Below are positions 34,437 to 36,556 of a stretch of DNA of 36,556 bases, one piece after another. The notes beneath the pieces are model-generated. The model was not told where the DNA came from. It saw nothing but the letters and a program-made list of their open reading frames with translations, and ran no database searches. Source of the stretch: Niabella sp. Lineage in GTDB: Bacteria; Bacteroidota; Bacteroidia; Chitinophagales; Chitinophagaceae. The translations under genes and the position numbers were made by a program. Positions within the stretch are counted from its first letter, which is position 1; each line of letters begins with the position of its first letter. The stretch is from the NCBI GenBank assembly GCA_017744795.1, contig JAGIAQ010000037.1, positions 1 to 36,556 of the forward strand, in the 5' to 3' direction.

Positions 34437-34871
34437 ATGCGCCTGGATTACAGCAAAGCATCACCTGATGGATACAGAGCCCTGTTGAGCATGTATGGAC
34501 ACCTGCGGAACAGCGATCTTGCTCCGGCATTATTGCACATGATATATCTTAAAGTGTCCCAGATAAACGGATGTCCCTATTGTGTGGACCTTCATTGGCA
34601 GGATGCTGCCAAAGCTGGCGTGGAAGGCCGTAAGCTGAATGCGGTTTCTAACTGGAAGCATATGCCTTTTTTTACAGAAACGGAACGGGCTGCACTTGCG
34701 CTGGCGGAAGAAATTACGCTGCTTCCGGATCAGGAAGTAAGTGATGGGGTGTATGAAAATGCCAAACAATATTTTAACGACAAGGACCTGCTTGATCTCA
34801 GCTTTGCCATCGCGCACATGAATATGCTGAACCGGGTGGCCATAACGTTTCATAAAGTGCCGGAAAAATAA
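34437..34871 (+). CDS. AhpD-like carboxymuconolactone decarboxylase-family protein
   Basis: This 144-residue protein has the AhpD-like all-helical fold with the redox motif CPYC (Cys46, Cys49) followed by His53 in INGCPYCVDLHWQDAAK, then ALALAEEITLL and LSFAIAHMNMLNRVAI. Members with this motif act as alkylhydroperoxidase-like thiol proteins in oxidative stress defence. Cytoplasmic, no signal. It is a single-gene unit. A TACATTCG box at about 34398-34405 resembles the weak box before the Gfo/Idh/MocA gene. Its stop codon lies inside the loop of a perfect hairpin at 34857-34884. Confidence 0.88.
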   Translation: MRLDYSKASPDGYRALLSMYGHLRNSDLAPALLHMIYLKVSQINGCPYCVDLHWQDAAKAGVEGRKLNAVSNWKHMPFFTETERAALALAEEITLLPDQEVSDGVYENAKQYFNDKDLLDLSFAIAHMNMLNRVAITFHKVPEK

Positions 34872-34884
34872 TTATTTCCGGCAC
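34857..34884. terminator. Bidirectional terminator-type hairpin between convergent genes
   Basis: GTGCCGGAAA (34857-34866) and TTTCCGGCAC (34875-34884) form a perfect 10-bp stem with an 8-nt loop that contains the AhpD-like stop codon. Short T-rich tracts lie on both sides (TTCTGTTTT on +, TTTATG on -). It can serve both this gene and the convergent NTF2-like gene ending at 34906. Confidence 0.65.
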
Positions 34885-34905
34885 GTTCTGTTTTAGAAGG
34901 CGGTT

Positions 34906-35553
34906 TTATATTTTATCCGTACCCCTGCTTTCTTTATCCAGGTTCTGGATATCCTTTAACTGGCTTGCGGGGATAAGATTGTTATAATCCCAGAAAGCCG
35001 CAACACAAACGATCTTCCAGTGCCCGTTTTGCTTTTCCATTACCCGCACTTCTTTACTGTGCCGGTAACTGCTGTCTTTGTTACTGTTAAACTGGTCCCA
35101 GGTCAAAAAACAGGCATCAGGTCCATAGAACTTGAACCGGATCTGCTTCCTTTCGATGGGGGCCAGCCCCGTCTGGGGTTTGGGGTTGTCGTGGATATAT
35201 TTCCCGATCGTGTTATCAATATCAGGCCAGCCAACGCTTGCATCAAAAGTACCATCCTTGTTGCTCCATGCCTGAAAGGCATAATCGTCCTGGGCGTAGG
35301 TCGACTTCCAGGTTTCGTAGTCGCGGGCAAAAAAAGATTTACTTTCTTTTTCGATCGTGGCCATAATCGAATCTTTGTCGGCCTGTACTGTTTTGGCATC
35401 GGGTTCTTTTTCATTAGCCTTCGAAGTGCATCCGATAAAAATGATGCTCAATGCCACGGCCAGAAAAGGAACAATGTGGTGGTTTTTGAATGGGGATGCT
35501 GATACATGCTTCCCACAATCGTTGTTTAGGGGAGTTACTCGTTGCTGGAACAT
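34906..35553 (-). CDS. NTF2/SnoaL-like lipoprotein
   Basis: This 215-residue protein carries a lipobox IIFIGC (Cys42) after a long, partly polar N-terminus; the ATG at 35553 is the only ATG before the lipobox, but 41 residues is long for a signal peptide and a non-ATG start further in is possible. The mature part (about 58-200) looks like a small cone-shaped NTF2-like domain, with SIMATIEKESKSFFARDYET at its start and HSKEVRVMEKQNGHWKIVCV as a strand pair near the end, typical of DUF4440/SnoaL-like proteins. Function unknown; many are ligand-binding or scaffold domains. It is a single-gene unit on the minus strand after the leuB terminator. Confidence 0.75.
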   Translation of the reverse strand: MFQQRVTPLNNDCGKHVSASPFKNHHIVPFLAVALSIIFIGCTSKANEKEPDAKTVQADKDSIMATIEKESKSFFARDYETWKSTYAQDDYAFQAWSNKDGTFDASVGWPDIDNTIGKYIHDNPKPQTGLAPIERKQIRFKFYGPDACFLTWDQFNSNKDSSYRHSKEVRVMEKQNGHWKIVCVAAFWDYNNLIPASQLKDIQNLDKESRGTDKI

Positions 35554-35654
35554 AGTGACAAGTTTTACTGGTTAAAATAGATCCCTGTCCTCATCAAAGT
35601 CCATTACATAAAACCCGTCCTTTAAAAGACGGATTTCTCACTGTTAAGTTAAAA

Positions 35655-35726
35655 CAAAAAATCCTATTTCCCATGACTCAGGGCATATTTATTTTTAAAC
35701 TGCCCGTCGTCATTTGAAAATAGGAT
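35655..35726 (-). terminator. Terminator of leuB (- strand)
   Basis: Read on the minus strand, ATCCTATTT opens a long imperfect hairpin: three perfect stem segments of 9, 5 and 5 bp (35718-35726 with 35661-35669; 35709-35713 with 35673-35677; 35701-35705 with 35681-35685) and a 15-nt loop. It is followed by TTTTTTG at 35655-35660 and lies 27 bp after the leuB stop. Confidence 0.75.
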
Positions 35727-35752
35727 CTTACAATATAAGAACCGCAGCGTCC

Positions 35753-36556
35753 TTAGATCCGGCTTAAAATTTCGGCGCCGATCGCATCGGTTCCTAAGAT
35801 TTTTTCTTTTGGAGTAGTGCTGTCTGCAATATCGCCCGTGCGGAATCCGGCTTTCAGTACCTGGTCTACCGCACTGATCACGTCTTCGCTCTCTTTCTTC
35901 AGTCCAAAAGAAATGTCGAGCAACAAGGCTGCAGATAATACAGAGGCCATCGGGTTGGCGATGCCTTTGCCGGTAATATCGTGTGCGGAGCCATGTATCG
36001 GCTCATAAACGCCGGTGCCATCGCCGATAGAAGCGGAAGCGAGCATACCCATTGATCCGGCGATCTGCGAAGCTTCATCGGTAAGAATATCGCCAAATAA
36101 GTTGGCCGTAACCACTACGTCAAAGCGCTTGGGGTCTTTGATCAGCAACATGGCGGTAGCATCCACAAATTGATGCTCTACCTGTACATCAGGATATTCT
36201 TTTGCCACCTGCTGCACTACTTCGCGCCAAAGGCGACTGGTCTCAATCACATTAGCTTTATCAACCGAGCACAATTTTTTACCACGCGTGCGGGCGGCTT
36301 CAAAGGCTTTACGGGCGATGCGTTCCACCTCATAGCGACTGTACTGAGCGATATCATAAGCCGTATCACCATTGTCTTTACGGCCTTTTTCTCCAAAATA
36401 AATATCGCCGGTCAGTTCACGGAAAAATAAGATATCCGCGCCTTTCAATATCTCGGGTTTAATGCTGGAAGCGCTCAGCAGCTCGTCGAATAATTTTATA
36501 GGGCGCAGGTTGGCGTAGAGGCCCAGTTCTTTACGCATTTTCAACAATCCCTGTTC
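35753..36556 (-). CDS. leuB: 3-isopropylmalate dehydrogenase, partial (5' end outside the window)
   Basis: The last 267 residues of LeuB are present; the gene begins beyond 36556, and the frame is open to the edge (EQGLLKMRKELGLYANLRP). It oxidises 3-isopropylmalate to 2-oxoisocaproate precursor with NAD+ in leucine synthesis. Seen are ELTGDIYFGEKG, the YDIAQYSRYEVERIARKAFE segment with the substrate-binding Tyr region, LCSVDKANVIETSRLWREV, FDVVVTANLFGDILTDEASQ with metal-binding Asp residues, and EPIHGSAHDITGKGIANPMA with the NAD-binding HGSA. leuCD or leuA genes are expected upstream, outside the window. Downstream is a clear terminator. Confidence 0.96.
   Translation of the reverse strand, partial: EQGLLKMRKELGLYANLRPIKLFDELLSASSIKPEILKGADILFFRELTGDIYFGEKGRKDNGDTAYDIAQYSRYEVERIARKAFEAARTRGKKLCSVDKANVIETSRLWREVVQQVAKEYPDVQVEHQFVDATAMLLIKDPKRFDVVVTANLFGDILTDEASQIAGSMGMLASASIGDGTGVYEPIHGSAHDITGKGIANPMASVLSAALLLDISFGLKKESEDVISAVDQVLKAGFRTGDIADSTTPKEKILGTDAIGAEILSRI

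Overview
The window looks like a chromosomal segment of a Bacteroidota bacterium, most likely of the Chitinophagaceae (a Niabella/Chitinophaga-like soil organism; the genus is a guess). Evidence: a SusC/SusD pair, many lipoproteins with short lipoboxes, promoters of the Bacteroidota TAnnTTTG type, few Shine-Dalgarno sequences, and spacers full of small palindromic repeats. I see no tRNA, rRNA, CRISPR array, transposase or phage gene. LeuB at the right edge is cut by the window end.

Region 1 (1-12003, + strand) is a glycan-use locus: a secreted GH172 (DUF2961) furanosidase, a DUF6786 lipoprotein, an L-fucose/D-arabinose isomerase (FucI), a FucP-type sugar:H+ symporter, then SusC and SusD. Three near-identical palindromes of the type TTTAAACGTTTAAGC, placed on or next to TAnnTTTG boxes before the GH172 gene and before susC, suggest control of both transcripts by one LacI-family-like regulator that is not in the window. 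GH172 + FucI + FucP + SusCD, with no fucosidase, fits release and uptake of D-arabinose from a D-arabinofuranose-containing glycan at least as well as L-fucose use.

Region 2 (12034-16649, +) holds a periplasmic thioredoxin-like protein flanked by two 166-bp direct repeats, a G3E (COG0523/CobW) GTPase and a Tat-exported, cysteine-rich GH116/DUF608-type enzyme. Together they suggest a metal- or thiol-dependent exported enzyme with its own maturation factors.

Region 3 (16946-24175) starts with glnS, which may be leaderless. It continues with a 63-residue peptide gene whose C-terminal half is Asp/Gly repeats and which has its own strong terminator; directly after comes a JmjC/cupin-4 2-oxoglutarate oxygenase. 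This pair is the best candidate here for an undescribed peptide-modification system. A sucrase/ferredoxin-like protein, an unknown lipoprotein, a PBCV basic adaptor-domain protein and a ferredoxin-type reductase follow.

Region 4 (24912-36556) is more ordinary: a Gfo/Idh/MocA oxidoreductase, a DUF1275 membrane protein, an adaptor-RND-TolC efflux operon (- strand), purK, an AhpD-like protein, an NTF2-like lipoprotein and leuB. The spacers carry several families of short hairpins and MITE-like palindromes, described separately.
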